Assembly (NCBI GenBank): GCA_963575745.1
Contig: CAUYUJ010021170.1
Location: forward strand, 1,098,801-1,162,800
Source of the DNA: Prorocentrum cordatum
Lineage: Eukaryota > Sar > Dinophyceae > Prorocentrales > Prorocentraceae
DNA length: 64,000 nt
Direction: 5' to 3'
The notes under the pieces were generated by a model. It was not told the DNA's origin. It did no database searches and saw nothing but the letters and a program-made list of their open reading frames with translations. Shown here piece after piece: positions 11,202 through 22,355 of this stretch. The position numbers and the translations under genes are program-made. The first letter of the stretch is position 1. The number at the start of each line of letters is the position of its first letter.

Positions 11202-11896
11202 AGGGTCTACCAGGCAGAACTTCGGGCGAAAGCTCTCTGGCGTCAAGAAACAGCCATACCGAAACACCCAGACACAAGACGCTGAGAACCCACCCCCCAA
11301 GCGCAAACACGGGAAAGTATGCATCAGCAAATTGTCCGCGCCTCCCCCCCCCCCAGGCGCGGGACCGGGACCTCAAAAACAAGGGCCTCGCCAGCGCCAG
11401 CGAAGGCCCTGCGCAGATCCGAGGCGCCCAGGCACAGGGGGGCCGCGAAGATTCGAGAGGCTTGTGGGGGGACTCGTCTGGGGCCCGATGGCGGGGGCTG
11501 CGGCGCGCGCGTGGCTCGGGAGCATGCAGGGCGCGAGGTCACGCGCAGTCGCCGCGTAGAACCACGCGGTGCCGCTTCCGACGCACGCGGGGCGCTGTAG
11601 AGCACGCCCAACTGCTGCAGAGATGACGACGCAGAGCACGTCCCACCGCATGCTCACATTGCCGCGGGGCGTGACCCCCTTGCGTGAAAATCAGCACTCT
11701 GATCTGCAGGGCGGGCCCGGGAGGGCATGGAGAGAACGAGGACGAGCAAGAAGACGAATGAGGAGACGAGAAGGAGGGGGAGGAGGAAGAGGAGGAGGAG
11801 GAGGAGAAGGGGCATGACGGGGAGGGGAGGAGGAAGGGAAGAACACCGAGCAAGGAGGAGGGCCGAACGCCCGCCATACTCATCCGGTCTGGCGCC
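11202..11896. other. GC-rich spacer with GGA tracts, no gene
   Basis: GC-rich sequence contains overlapping open frames on both strands (Ala/Arg-rich), which is typical of high GC rather than coding. (GGA)n and GGAAGA tracts occupy about 11770-11850. Confidence 0.5.
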
Positions 11897-12605
11897 GGAG
11901 GAGGAGGAGGAGGAGGACAAGTGTAAACCCAAGAGTCATCAACGATGTTGGAATACACCTTCCCTCCAAACTCCCACTTCATTGGCCCTACAACGGTTCA
12001 TTGCCACTGAGGGAGTGGCCTCGTTGGAAGACAACCGTTTGAAGACCCTGCAGCATGCCAAAACTGTTCTCGGGATGCCAACGCCACGATCGTGAATCCT
12101 GCCTAAACGCAATTCCTGGGATTTCAACACCGCGAAACAAGGTAACAATAGCACCCTCATAATCCCGAATCTTTCCAAAACGCCATTTCTGGTACGCTGA
12201 GCATGGGAATCCGTGAAACCCTTGCTGTTTGCTTAACGAATCTGCGCGGCGCCAAAGCGAGAGCCACATTTTGAACATGAGCCGCCCTCAATCCGTGAAA
12301 CTCTTGCAGATGTTCAAAAACGAGTGAGCGCGGCGCTAAAGCGAGAACCTCATTGTGAAAACCACCCGCCCTCAATATGTGAAACTTCTGCAATTGTTTA
12401 AAGCGAATGTGCGCGGCACTAAGACAATTACCACATTTGGAAAGAAATCTTGCCAATTCTTAACCTAATGTGCGCGGCGCTCAAGGCGAGAACCACATGT
12501 TGAAAACGACCAGCCCCGAATCCGTGGAACAGTTGCAGATTTTTCAAGCGAGCGCACGCAGCGCTATGGCGAGAGCCACATTTTGAAAACGACCCGGTGA
12601 GGAAG
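11897..12605 (-). repeat. Composite dispersed repeat, copy A
   Basis: Read on the minus strand this copy has three parts. First come about five subrepeats of roughly 85 bp anchored on GCGCGGCGC-type motifs (anchors at 12243, 12328, 12411, 12472, 12561). Then come shorter repeats containing GGCGTTTTGG and GTGTTGAAATCCCAG-like text (about 12060-12240). Last is a conserved end block (about 11925-12000) that runs into a (CCT)n tail at 11897-11917. The same three-part order occurs at 34.7-35.3 kb (B) and 55.6-56.6 kb (C), both on the plus strand. It has no coding capacity. Confidence 0.75.
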
Positions 12606-14499
12606 TCTTAGGCGAAACGCCCGGCCCGCCCTAAAGATTGGCCCCGGGGTGCGACAGGGAGACGTTATTCATAAGGAACAGGAATGGAATGGAGGAGCAG
12701 CAGGGGCCATCCACAGGAGGGCGAGCAGGGAGCATGAGAGGCCACTCTTCCCCCTACTCCGCATTCTCCCAGGTTCCACTGCATGCTGCTTGTTGTACCT
12801 CCCGGTCCTCCTCTCCTTGAGGGAAGGCGGGAAACCGCGCGAGCAGCCGCGCAGCAAAAGTAGCAACATCATTAGCCATAGCAGCAGCAGTTGCAATTCC
12901 CCGTCGAGTTGGCATTCAAGAGCCGGTCGAGCCCTCGACGCCAGTGGACGCTCGCGGTCCACATGAGGCATCCCTCCAGGGGCCGGCTGGGACCTCCAGA
13001 TGGGAAAAGGGCGAAGACCCCTGGAGACCACGCGGGAAGTGTCCCTCACCACGGCCGGCTTGTCCTCGACATCACATTCGGAATGCGCTCGGCGACAGGT
13101 CCGTCTCGACTCTGAGGCCCAGGGCCCAGACCTCAGGCGTCGCGAGAGAACGGCGACGGGCGTTGCTTTTTGGAAGAGGGTCTCTGGAACCGTTTCGGGG
13201 CCCAGTGCAATCAAAAACTACCCAGAGGCGAGATCCCCAGGAGGTGCATCGCGAGAGTAGCACGACGTCAGAGGTCTGAGGGGGGCTACATGCTCAGGTC
13301 GCATGGGGTCTGTATGGAAGGGTCCGCCCCTTGAAGACCAGAAGTCCCGCACCTCCCAACAAGAAAGAGGCCTTCACAGAAGACTGGGCCATGCCCACTG
13401 TTGCGCGCCGCCATATCCCCACACGCCACCCTGGTTTGCCGAGAGTCCCCGCGCAACACCGCCGCCTCTTTTGGGAGAGCGCAATATACACACTGGCACC
13501 ATCACAGGCAGAATGACATGACATGCGGCTTACAATGAGATATATTTGACGACCATCTCTAGGAGAAACAGAAGCCATCGACAACTTAATAATCAGGGCC
13601 CAACAACGAAAGATCCATCGGCTGAGAGTATTGGTGTCGGGATCCGGAGCTAGGGCAGAGGAGATATAAACGACAATCGACAAGTTCATGGGGTCTCTGG
13701 ACTCTTGTATGTGCCTCTGCAAACTATGAGGCCAATGCTTCTAACGGATGGGGATATGGCCCACATTGACGCCATGGCGCAATTGAAATCACAGACATAA
13801 CGCTATCGGAGACGAACGAATCAGGCCTACCAGAGACGAAGGATAACGCATCTACGCAAGCCAGCTCGGTCACGCGCAAGCCGAAGCCAACCAACAGAAG
13901 ACTGACATTGCCGTCGCCAACCAACACCTGACATAATGTGTCATTGTTGGATCCGGCTTGGATCCTGAAACCACTGGCACGTCAACCAACGACGACTTGA
14001 GTTGGCGTAGCAAGGGTTTGACATCATAGAACACTGTGGGCCCAAATCCTGTGATACCACAGATTTGACGTACGCTCAACATCGAGCAAATTATCACGTA
14101 CGGAATCCACCTCCTGGAACGACGCTGAGTGCCGCGCCAACAGCAGAAAGGCGTCGTGCAGGAGCAAGTACCTGCCACGGTGGTGAAGAATAGCGGTGAC
14201 GTGGCGGGGACAGAAACTGCAGGAACCCGAGGGGAGGGCATTGCTCGAACCAGGTGTGGCAGCGCCAACTAGGCCCGTCCACGTTGTCCACGGTACCGCT
14301 GGCAACGCTTCGACGACACGTGGCTGGGCACCGTAGACCCAGATTCGCTGACGACGAAGGGCGCCACAGTTTTCCCCGGCCAAGAGCATGACGTCCAACG
14401 ACACCTGCTTGCCGTGGATGAAAGGCGTGTGAGACAATTGGCTGGGCAGGCCACCCTCGTCAGAGGCCCTCCCCTCGGGGGGGGGCACGACCTTCTAAG
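12606..14499. other. No recognisable gene
   Basis: This is mixed-complexity sequence. Minus-strand frames at 13870-14268 and 14024-14488 overlap in two registers and resemble no known domain. I cannot support a gene here. A decayed element is the simplest reading. Confidence 0.4.
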
Positions 14500-14539
14500 C
14501 GCACTTCCTGGGCCCTCAGAGCCTCCCAGTCCACGTCAG

Positions 14540-14860
14540 GATCCCTGGACGCTTCAATGTTCACGGTTCCCTCCAAGACGCCCCAGGAGAGCTCAAGCCA
14601 GCCCAAGAGGTCCCAAAGAAGAACTCAAGCAGCCTGAGAAACCCCAGGAAGGGTCACAGAGGTCCCAGACCAAACATCCAACATCATTTCAAGCACATGT
14701 TTCGTGATTTACACTATTTCGCCTGATCGCCCCCGGACGCCTCGGAAGGAGTCAGGAGGCATCCAAGAGGTCACAAGATTTCCAAAGATGCCCCCAAGAC
14801 TGTTTCAAACTGCCCGTGATTGCTTCAGCACGCCCCCAAGATCGCCCCAAGATGGCCAAG
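14540..14860 (-). repeat. Degenerate CCAAGA/CCCAGG repeat patch
   Basis: Loosely periodic CCCAAGAGG, CCAAGACG and CCAAGATGG units resemble the array at 5930-8945 in the minus orientation. The copies are more diverged and less regular. Confidence 0.5.
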
Positions 14861-15027
14861 GCTGACCGTCGCGGGCAGGGCGAGTCGAGCCACATACCGT
14901 CAGAAAGCTGCGAAGAGACACACGCACACACAATCGCTGATTGGGAGTGCTGTGGACTAGACTCCCTGGTTCCATTTCGGTTTCGGACACCCGCGATTCT
15001 GAGCTGTTCGTGGGCAAACGGAAAACG

Positions 15028-15090
15028 GAGAGAGAGAGAGAGAGAGAGAGGCAGAGGCAGAGAGAAGAGAAAGAGAGAGGGAGAGAGAGA
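15028..15090 (+). repeat. (GA)n dinucleotide run
   Basis: A purine-only GAGA tract with scattered GGCAGA interruptions. The opposite strand reads poly-Leu/Ser. Confidence 0.85.
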
Positions 15091-15221
15091 ACAACAAACA
15101 AAGAGGCTTATTCTCCGTGTCCTTTAAAGCTCCCCATTGTCCTCCTACTCTTACTCCTTTTCGGGCTCGCAAAGCGTGGGAGGCTTAGCATTTCCTTGAA
15201 ACCACCTGGTGTGTGCTGGGG

Positions 15222-15294
15222 GTGGGGGCGCTGTCCGTTTCGGGCTCGCAAGGCGTGGCAGGCTTTGCGAGCCCGAAACGGATACAGCCCCCAC
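15222..15294. repeat. Long hairpin (inverted repeat of about 30 bp, 13-nt loop)
   Basis: Bases 15222-15251 pair with 15265-15294. The inner 16 bp (CGTTTCGGGCTCGCAA and its complement) is perfect and the outer part has few mismatches. Weaker complementarity continues outward to about 15205 and 15312. A diverged extra copy of one arm lies at about 15156-15185. This could be a foldback or MITE remnant. It is not a coding feature. Confidence 0.8.
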
Positions 15295-15429
15295 AACCAG
15301 CGCACCCTCTGTGGCATCAAGGATGGCACGCATGTCGACCCCATCATGTGGGTGCCCAATATGTGGTGCATGCGTCTTGGGTGTATGATGGAGCGAACAC
15401 GCCAAGTCTGCACAGGCGTTGTATGGTAA

Positions 15430-15720
15430 GCGCGTTGGGGTGGGATCGCCAGAGGAGGAAGAAATGTGTGCGGGCTGTATGTTGACGCGTGTCGTATGTG
15501 GGTACCGTGTAAAGCTGTGTTTTGTGTGATGTGTGTGCGGCTGCATGTGACCGTGCCTCTCATGTCAATGCCGCGTATATGTCCTGTGCAGATGTGTTGG
15601 TGTGTGATGTGTGCACGTGTGCTGCGTGCACGGCTGCATGTGGCCGAGTGTCGCATGTCAATGCCGCGCATGTGTTGCATGCGTCTGGTAGGAGACGCGG
15701 GTGCGACGCGGCAGGGTGCA
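15430..15720 (+). repeat. TGTG-rich degenerate minisatellite
   Basis: Imperfect repeats share GTCAATGCCGCG (15562, 15658) and GCTGCATGTG-like text with about 95-bp spacing. No gene was seen. Confidence 0.55.
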
Positions 15721-15842
15721 AGAAGGAGGAGAAGGAGGAGGAAGAAACGGGAGAAGGTGAGGAGGAGAGGGTGTGTGAGAAATGCGGATGCGACGCGGGA
15801 GAGAAGAAAACCATCATCTCACGAAGAATGTGGGAACCAGAA

Positions 15843-15977
15843 CCCCACTAAGCATGTGGGGAAAAAAACATAGCCCCACCACTAAGCATGTGGGGAAGAA
15901 GAATGAGGGAGGAGGAGGGTTGAAACGCGGGTGCGACGCGGGTGGGACGAACACTAGAACCCCACAAAGCAGGTGGG
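15843..15977. repeat. Three short palindromes CCCCAC...GTGGGG
   Basis: Hairpin-forming copies lie at 15843-15861 (CCCCACTAAGCATGTGGGG), 15874-15895 and 15959-15977. GCGACGCGG-containing repeats surround them (about 15699, 15787, 15929). Stem sequence is conserved while loop sequence varies. Confidence 0.75.
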
Positions 15978-16009
15978 GAACGAAAACGCCCCGACATCAC
16001 CCAGTAGTA

Positions 16010-16952
16010 CCCTCCTCTCCGTCTCCGTCCGACCCGAGACAGCGACTCCGACGCCGACGGCGTGCAGGGTGCCGAGCGTGCCGAGCCCCGCCGAGAGCGC
16101 GGCCGGCGGCGGGGCGGCACCGCGTGCGCTTGCCCGCCGCCGAGGCGACTCCGCAGACGAGGCCTGGCTGGCCGCCACCGTCGTCGTCGCCGTCGCCGTC
16201 GCTTCTACCCCGTCGACGCCGCCGTCGTCGTTAGGCGTCGTTGTCGCCAGGCGCCGTCGCTGTTCAGCGTCACCGTCGCCGTCGTCGAGCGGCGTCGTCG
16301 TCGGGGCGTTGTTGCCGTCAGGAGCCGCCAGCAAGCGTCAAGGTCGCAGGCGGGCTTAGCGGCAACACCCACCAAAAGACAACGGACAATTTTGGTCTAA
16401 CTTCTTGGCCTCCAGGAGTCGTGCGCTGGTCCCAGGACCATCAGAGCACGACCTGCCACAAGAAGACAATCACGGGGATGAGGCCGAGAGCTCCCGGAGG
16501 GCGGAGCGCCAGAGAGGAAGGCGGTCTTGACGGCGAACCCAATCGCCAAGCTCGGGAGCCCCTGCTGCCACCCGCTGGGGCCACTGCCAGCGAGAGCGGC
16601 CCCCCGTCGTCGCCGCCGCTGTCGTCGCCGTCGCCGACGCCGTCGGCGCTGCCGCACAAGTCGCTGCCGCTGCCGCCGCCACCGCCGCCGTTGCAGCCGT
16701 TGCCTCCTCTGTGGGGCCCGCTCGGCACTCGCTCGCCGCCGCTGAGGACCGCCGGCAAGCCACGAGAACGGCCTGCTGCCGCCCGGCGGGCTCCCTCGGG
16801 CGGGAGCGGCCCAGCCTCGCCGCCGTCACCGTAGCCGCCACCATCGCCGCCGTCATGGTCGTCGTCGTCGTCGCCGTCACTGCCGCTCACCGCAACGGCC
16901 ATCGCCGCCGCCGTGGTCACCGCCGCTAGCCACCGCCGCCGCCGTCACCGCA

Positions 16953-17001
<49 letters not shown>

Positions 17002-17130
17002 TCGCCGCCGCCGCCGCCGCCGCCGGCCGCCGCTGCCGCTGCCGTCGCCGTCGCCGTCGCCATCGCCGTCGCCGTCGCCGTCGGCGTCGTCGTCGTCGTC
17101 GCCGTCGTCGTCGCCGTCCGCCGCCGCCGC
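16010..17130. repeat. GC-rich trinucleotide region (GCC/GTC/CCG)n
   Basis: Dense GCC, CCG and GTC units are present, with a pure (GTC)n run at about 16953-16997. Four or more frames stay open at once with poly-Ala/Arg/Asp/Thr content, so the frames are artefacts. Confidence 0.85.
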
Positions 17131-17590
17131 GGCCGAGGTCGCTATGGCCCATGCGCGCCCGGGCGCGCGCGGCTTCTGTTTTTCCCGCTCGCCCAGCGGC
17201 GACCGGCTCCGCTGCTCCCGGGCTCCGCCCCGCGCGCGGGCGGCGCTGGGGGCCCGCGGTGCCGGAGCGGCGGGCGCGGCGCTGCGGTGCCGGCAGTGCA
17301 CGTCGTACCTTCCCAGAGGTCCGCTTCTGAGTCCATGCGGCGTCTCGGCCGCCGAACGGACTCAATTCGACCGCCGAACGGGCGGGATTCCCACCAGCAT
17401 CTTGGATTTGAGTCCGTGCGGCTGCAAGTTCGGCGGCCGACTGGGCTCACATGCCGAATGGGCTCAGAAGAGAACCCTGGGGTCGGGGCGGGAAGGAAGA
17501 AAGAATGCGACGGTCGCGGGCGGTGTCGGGAAGATGTCAAGAGTCCTAGCGCACGTCATGCCCCTGCGGCGGGGTACGGTCGGGGACTTT
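17131..17590. other. GC-rich, no gene; short CCGAACGG repeats
   Basis: Repeats of CGAACGG and GGCTCACATGCCGAATGG type occur at about 17345-17470. No frame is convincing. Confidence 0.45.
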
Positions 17591-17782
17591 GCTTACCGTG
17601 TCGCGGCGGCGGCCCTGGGACTCGCTGCCCTGCGAGCGGATGGCATGTCGCTCCGCGTCGCGGGGTGGGAGGCGGAAGGCTAGGAAAAGAGCACGGGACG
17701 TTGACGTTCGGAGACAGGGACCGTGGTTAGTGTGTCGCGACGTATCGTGGTGGGCCAGAATTGGCGGAGCGACACGCTAAGC
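17591..17782. mobile_element. Candidate short inverted-terminal element
   Basis: The left end TGCTTACCGTGTCGC and the complement of the right end TGCTTAGCGTGTCGC differ at one base and bound about 190 bp. The left 25 bp (17591-17615) recurs with a single difference at 60256-60280, which suggests a family. No target-site duplication was identified. Confidence 0.4.
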
Positions 17783-18701
17783 ACACGTTCCTGTGGCTGT
17801 GCCTGGTGATGCCTCAGGACGCTCAACGCCCTGAGGGCGCCCGCTCAGCGGGGCGGAGCTCAAGGAATTGCGAGCAGGAAACGACACGTTACCAAGGCAC
17901 TACGATAGCTTCGAATCTGAATCGCCGTCGCAATCTGTGCGAGCCGTTAAAGCCTTGCTTTGACAGAACACTCCGCCTCCAGAAGCCCGGCAAGCACAGC
18001 AGTGCTTGAGGCGGCCAGGATCTTCGGAAGGAGTTGGCCGTACCATGAAGCTGGAAGGTGATTGCAATACGCTGGATCCCGGCCCGCCGCCCAAGTCACC
18101 GTCGGCTCAAATAGGACTAGTGCCACGCGCGCGTTTCATGCACGCGTAGGTTCTAGAAATCCCCAGTCATTGCCAGGCTCGCAGCTGCACTGTAAAAACG
18201 TATCTACACTGCTTGTTGAGCATTTATTGAACCTTGGGGGGCCCGCCAACCTGGCAAGGAACTTGCAGTAGACGTTGCCCTCACCAGACTGCTAATCTTT
18301 CGTGTGCCACACCATGGTGTACTGACTCGGAAAACAATTACCGATCCCCACTCCGCTTATCCCCAGCACTCGAAATAATCAACCCGTTATGGAGGGGGGG
18401 GTGACCGCCGAGCGATACCGTTAGCACCCAGAGTGATTGGTCACACAATTCATCGGGGGGGGCGCTCTGCTGTGCACTGCTGCGAGGTGTGCTGTGTGCC
18501 ACGCCGCGTCGAGCGGGCCCGGCGCTTCGCCCGAGGCTTCGCCACGACGCCCGCCGCCGCCATGTGGCCACCGCCCCCCCGGCCTCCGATGGGCCTCCAG
18601 TGGCCTCCTGGCGAGGCAGACGGCGGCCAGCGGCAAGCGGGACGGCGGACGCCTTCCGGCTGCTCCCGGCGCCGCCTGAGACCTCCTGGGGCAGCACGGG
18701 G
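17783..18701. other. No recognisable gene
   Basis: Normal-complexity DNA to about 18450, then GC-rich to 18700. Open frames overlap on both strands. Nothing is assignable. Confidence 0.4.
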
Positions 18702-18835
18702 CCTCCTTCTCGAAAGAGAGCGACGAGACAGGAGCGCGAAGGGGGGATGGTCAGGAGGGACGTAGGCGGGGTTAGACAGCAACCCAAGGAATGCTGTGGT
18801 CGTTCCCATGGCGCCCAATTGTGCGCCCAATCGCG
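18702..18835 (+). repeat. 134-bp dispersed repeat, copy 1
   Basis: Matches 23839-23972 along its whole length, with no gaps seen and about ten substitutions. It starts CCTCCTTCTCGAAAGAGAG and ends in GCGCCCAATCGCG. Confidence 0.85.
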
Positions 18836-19150
18836 TGGGACCCCAGGGGTGACTCCTGCGGCTCGCCAACGGGGAGATCCTGGAGCCCTCTGGGGCTTCC
18901 GAGTGTTACCTGGAGAAGCTGTTCCCGAAGGCCGTGGGCCCTGCCCGGCAAGACCTGATGCATCTGAGAGGACTCCCCGGGACCCCCCCCCAATTCACCC
19001 AGAGCCCCTGACGCATCCAACATAATAAACCCTGAAGCTTCCTCCGCCACACCCCTACCCTTCCCAACACACATCTGCCCGGATGCATCTCCCAACGACT
19101 CGGATGCTCTCAGCTTGGTAATCACCCCGCCTCAGCCGCATTTCACCCTA
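18836..19150. other. No gene seen
   Basis: Unique-looking sequence between the 134-bp repeat and the CCT tract. No protein-like frame. Confidence 0.4.
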
Positions 19151-19490
19151 CTCTTCCTCATTCCTCTCCATGTTCCTCCTCCTCCTTTTCCTGCTCCACC
19201 TCCCCCTCCTTCCCCCAATCTACCAATTCCTTCTCCTCCCCCTCCTACCCCTCCTTCGCCTCCGCCTCCTGCTCCTCCTCTTCCTCCTCCATCGGGGTGT
19301 ACTTGCATGCATCCTGGTCGCCCATTTGATCGAAATCCTCCCCTCCTCCACCTCCTCCTTTTCCTCATCCTCATCCTCCTCTTCCTCCTCCTCCTCCTTC
19401 GACTCCGCCTCCGCCTCCGCCTCCGCCTCCGCCTCCTCCTGCTCCTCCCCCTCCTCCTCCTCCCCCTCCTCCTCCTCCTCCTCCTCCTCC
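19151..19490. repeat. (CCT)n-rich tract
   Basis: Pyrimidine-rich CCT/CTC units become nearly pure at about 19350-19490, directly joined to the CAT array that follows. Confidence 0.9.
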
Positions 19491-20228
19491 TCGTCATCAG
19501 CATCATCATCATCATCATGATCATGATCATGCTCATGATCATCATCAGTATCAGCATCATCAGCATCAACATCATCAGCAACAGCGGCAGCATCAGCATC
19601 ATCACCATCAGCATCACCATCATCATCATCATAATAAGAGTATATATCATCCTTATCCTCAGCCTGATCCTCATCCTCATCCCCAGCCTGGTCCGCATCC
19701 CCATCCTGATCCTCCTCCTCATCCTCCTCCTCCTCATCATCAACCGCATCCTCATCATCCTCATGCTCATCCTCATCATCCGCATGATCATGATCAGCAT
19801 CATCACCATCATCATCAGCAGTATCAGCACCACCATCATCAGCCGCAACAGCATAATCATCAGCATCAGCATCAGCATCAGCATCATCATCATCATCATA
19901 AGCATCATCATCGTCGTCATTACCATCATCAGCGCAATCATCATACTCATCAGCATCAGCCCCACCATTAGCTTCATCATCGTCATCATGATCATCATCA
20001 GCATCACCATCACCATCATCGTCATCATCATCAACAGCAGCAACATCACTGCCATCATCTTCATCGACATCGTCATACTCATAATCCTCATCATCATCAT
20101 CAACATCATCATCCTAAACATCAGTATCATCATTATCATCATCAGCAGCAGCAAAAGCATCCGTTTCATCATCAACATCCTTATCATTGTCATCATCATC
20201 AACATCATCATCATCGTCGTCGGTATCG

Positions 20229-20272
<44 letters not shown>

Positions 20273-20505
20273 ATCATCATCATCATAATGATCATTATCA
20301 TCGTCATCATCATCAACACCATCATCGTCACCACAATCATCCGCATCATCAGCATCAACATCAACATCATCATCATCACCATCATCGCCGTCGATATCGT
20401 CGTCATCGTCATCGTCATCATTGACAACATCATCATCATCATCACCACAAGCATCACCATCATCAGCATCATCAACATCAGCATCATCATCATCATCACC
20501 ATCAC

Positions 20506-20543
<38 letters not shown>

Positions 20544-20560
20544 CCATCCCTCTCTTCTCG
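19491..20560. repeat. 1.07-kb degenerate (CAT)n array
   Basis: CAT-family trinucleotides (CAT, CAG, CGT, CCT) run without a break. All six frames are biased: Ile-rich on plus, Met- or Asp-rich on minus. Overlapping 519-codon and 536-codon frames on opposite strands are repeat artefacts. Purer (CGTCAT)n occurs near 20230-20290 and pure CAT near 20490-20545. Confidence 0.95.
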
Positions 20561-21080
20561 GGCACCACTCCTCGTCGTCGCGGCTCTCCACAGGGAAGCA
20601 CGCTCGCAGCGTGGCGAAGTCCCGGTCCTCGCCCGTTGGCAACGAAGGGGGGAGGGTGGAGCAGAGAAGGATAGGGAGGGCGAGGCGGGGATGAGCAGGA
20701 GGGCGAAGGCGGGGGAGGGAGGAGGGAGGATTCGGATTTCACAGCTGAGAAGGCTCAAGGACCTATCAGCACTGACGGCGCTGCAACTGGACGGGTCTGC
20801 AAGATGATTAGCGCACTGCCAACACGGACGCGGAGAGTGAGCATGCAGGCCGTGCTGCATCAGAAAGGCAACTCGAAGGGGCCCAGGCAACCGGTGAGGA
20901 AACTCGCCAAGAGAACTGCTGTCAGACGTCTCTGGCGCCTCCATCTGGAAGGAAGTCTCAGATGAGAGCCAGACTCTTGAAGGTACGTTGAACTAGGGAG
21001 CTCACTGAACATCGCGTTGGATGTTCGGAACGCCCCTCCCCCCCACACACCATGTTGGGCACCGTGTGCCACGACGAAGA
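20561..21080. other. No recognisable gene
   Basis: About 500 bp of normal complexity between the CAT array and the minisatellite block. No convincing frame. Confidence 0.4.
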
Positions 21081-21345
21081 CCCACGTGACCGTGTGACCA
21101 CCTGTTCCGTGGGCCTACGAGTTGGTGGCTCGGAAGTGGGAGGCGTTTGCGTCGTGGGAGGGGGCGTCTGAGGACACGTGTGGCCACCTTTTCCCTTGGC
21201 CTCTGTATCTGTGATCTGGAAGTGGAGGGCGCTTGTCGTGGGAAGCAGCGCTTGAGGACACGTGTGACCATCTTTTCCTTTGGCCTCCGAATTTGGGATT
21301 CGGAGGTGGGAGGCGCTTGCATCGTGGGAAGGGGCGTTTGCGTCG
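21081..21345 (+). repeat. Minisatellite 1, period about 85 bp, three copies
   Basis: Copies share GACACGTGTG...CCTTGGCCTC and GTGGGAGGCG blocks, starting near 21086, 21173 and 21257. Confidence 0.75.
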
Positions 21346-21369
21346 TCGTTCGTCGACAGGCGAGACGCG

Positions 21370-21700
21370 CCCCCCCACACCATGTTGGATATCCGACGCA
21401 AGATCTTCAACATCTCATGTATCCGAGGATGCCTCAGGCGAGATTCTCCCCACACCATGTTGGATATCCGACGCACTATCTCCAACGTCTCATTTGCCGA
21501 TGGACGTCTCAATCGAAAGCACCACTCTTGAGAACCAACGTCGTGAAGCAACTCATCTGACAGCCGTAGTTCGTTAGGATGTCTCGGGCGAGACGCACCC
21601 GCCCCCCCCCCCCCCACCACACACACACACACGTTGTTGGACACCAGGCGCCCGATTTCCAACATGTCATTCCTAATCACCCTGTGGGCTTGGGTCCTCG
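21370..21700 (+). repeat. Minisatellite 2, left block (GATATCCGACGC repeats)
   Basis: Copies of CACCATGTTGGATATCCGAC are followed by CAACATCTCAT-type text and GAGGATG.CTCAGGCGA. They start near 21376 and 21453, with a diverged third near 21625 beside poly-C and (CA)n runs (21601-21635). The family continues at 22550-22900. Confidence 0.75.
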
Positions 21701-21784
21701 TTCGAAAGGACAGCGTCTCACCTCCAGATGCCCCTTCTCCTTCCTCCCTCCTTCCGTACCTGCGTCTGCCATCCGCATGTCCAT

Positions 21785-22265
21785 GTCGGCGCACCTCTCA
21801 CACGCTTCGTGGCCCCATAGGGAGCTCCACTTAAGACCAAAGTGCATGCGTTCGCTTGCCTGGTCCACGCCATTCCGGCGCATCCCTCACACGCTTCGTG
21901 GCCCCATAGGGACCTCCACCTAAGGCCCCAGTGGCTGCTTTCCTCTCCACACTGTTCCGGCGCACCCCTCACGTGTTTCGTAGTGCCATACGGAGCTCCA
22001 CCTGATGCGTAAGTGGCTGCGTTCTCATGCCTTCTCCACACCATTATGGCGCACCCCTCACACGCTCCGTGGCCCCATTTGGGAGCTCCACATAAAGCCC
22101 CAGTGGCTGCATTCGCATGCTTTCCCCACATCGTTACGGCGCACCCCTCACACGTCCACAGGGGGCTCCACCGAAGGCCCCAGTTCTAGGAATCGCATGC
22201 GTGACCGCGCCCACTTCGGCACACCCCATCGCACTGTTCGTGGCCGCATGAGGGAAGCTCCACCG
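21785..22265 (+). repeat. Minisatellite 3, period about 90 bp, five to six copies
   Basis: Each copy has GGCGCACCCCTCACACGCT, then TGGCCCCATAGGGAGCTCCAC, then CCCCAGTGGCTGC. Anchors (CACACG-type) lie near 21797, 21888, 21969, 22058 and 22149. Confidence 0.85.
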
Positions 22266-22319
22266 AAGGCCGCGCCGCATGCTGCCCCCCCAGGCCGCGA
22301 CGACTGACGCGCAGATCAG

Positions 22320-22355
22320 CCGTGACGGGTTGCATCCAGATGCAACCCGTTACGG
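22320..22355. repeat. Compact hairpin, 17-bp stem, 2-nt loop
   Basis: Bases 22320-22336 pair with 22339-22355 with one mismatch; the core is ACGGGTTGCATC and its complement. GCGCAGA-like text on both outer sides (about 22309 and 22365) suggests a longer foldback of about 60 bp. Confidence 0.85.

Noticed and set aside
19115-20742. 519-codon plus and 536-codon minus open frames
   Set aside because: Composed of poly-Ile, poly-Met or poly-Asp from a CAT array. Both strands are open for the same reason.
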